Assembly (NCBI GenBank): GCA_035693105.1
Contig: DASSHC010000358.1
Location: forward strand, 1 to 8,941
DNA from: DASSHC01 sp035693105
GTDB lineage: Bacteria; Chloroflexota; Chloroflexia; Thermomicrobiales; Thermomicrobiaceae
DNA: 8,941 bases
Reading direction: 5' to 3'
Each line of letters starts with the position of its first letter. Position 1 is the first letter of the stretch. Under the pieces are notes generated by a model, which searched no databases, had not been told where the DNA came from, and saw only the letters and a list, made by a program, of their open reading frames with translations. The translations under genes were made by a program, and so were the position numbers. This document shows positions 8,765-8,941 of the stretch, one piece after another.

Positions 8765-8787
8765 GGGCGGGCGTTCGCGGCCCGCCC
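8765..8787 (+). terminator. GC hairpin after gcvH, probable terminator
   Basis: GGGCGGGC (8765-8772) and GCCCGCCC (8780-8787) pair perfectly over 8 bp with a 7-nt loop containing TTCG. It lies between gcvH and der, where a transcript end is expected. No T run follows (ATGTCAC instead), so it is not a canonical intrinsic terminator. U-less hairpins are common at gene ends in high-GC genomes. Being symmetrical, it could act in either direction. Confidence 0.5.
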
Positions 8788-8866
8788 ATGTCACGGCGCG
8801 AGGCAGATGCTTTCATCCTGGCCGTAAGTTTGCGCTAACTCTCTGGAAAACGGAAAGGATGCCGCC

Positions 8867-8941
8867 ATGGCACTGCCACTGGTCGCCATCGTCGGGCGGC
8901 CGAACGTCGGAAAGTCAGCCCTCTTCAACCGCATCGTCGGC
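8867..8941 (+). CDS. der: GTPase Der/EngA (3' partial)
   Basis: Only the first 25 codons lie in the window. The protein starts MALPLVAIVGRPNVGKSALF and continues NRIVG, an exact fit to the N-terminal G1 (P-loop) GRPNVGKS of the first G domain of Der, the double-GTPase 50S ribosome assembly factor. Der characteristically begins within a few residues of this motif, whereas Era has a longer N-terminus, and MnmE, YchF or Obg carry it elsewhere. The start is ATG 8867, with GGAAAGG at 8852-8858, 8 nt upstream. An out-of-frame ATG at 8859 is not used. The 130-nt gap before it has no promoter boxes I would defend. The second G domain and KH-like domain are beyond the window, so Der is likely but not proven. 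Confidence 0.85.
   Translation, partial: MALPLVAIVGRPNVGKSALFNRIVG

Overview
The window is a compact, GC-rich stretch of bacterial housekeeping DNA read entirely on the + strand. It carries de novo purine biosynthesis genes followed by two glycine cleavage genes. Coding density, frequent GTG starts and the protein sequences suggest a high-GC bacterium with Bacillus-type purine enzymes. A Chloroflexota lineage such as Thermomicrobia/Sphaerobacter is my best guess, but that is inference from recalled family resemblance and not something the window proves.

Layout: 3-134 is the 3' end of a gene that looks like a MiaB/MtaB-type tRNA methylthiotransferase (TRAM domain end). Then come purB (144-1454), purC (1464-2363), purS (2386-2682), purQ (2686-3360), purL (3381-5585) and purF (5651-7054). 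The first five of these pur genes are separated by 3 to 22 nt and nearly every start has a purine-rich ribosome site, so they read as one transcription unit, possibly begun upstream of the window. A 65-nt gap precedes purF. After purF a 144-nt gap holds a good promoter candidate (7061-7089) and a small GC hairpin, then gcvT (7199-8320) and gcvH (8347-8736) with a 26-nt gap. A perfect 8-bp GC hairpin (8765-8787) lies between gcvH and the first 25 codons of der/engA (8867 to the window end). No gene-free stretch exceeds 300 bases.

Functionally, PurF starts the pathway (PRPP to phosphoribosylamine), PurS, PurQ and PurL together form FGAM synthase, PurC makes SAICAR and PurB acts twice (SAICAR to AICAR, adenylosuccinate to AMP). 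purD, purN, purM, purE, purK and purH are not in the window. GcvT and GcvH supply 5,10-methylene-THF from glycine, which feeds the one-carbon pool used for the purine formyl groups. gcvP and lpd are not in the window.

I found no previously undescribed system. The oddities are modest: six of nine or so stop codons are TAG, most starts are non-ATG, PurC is the long form, and the purine-to-glycine-cleavage junction has its own candidate promoter.
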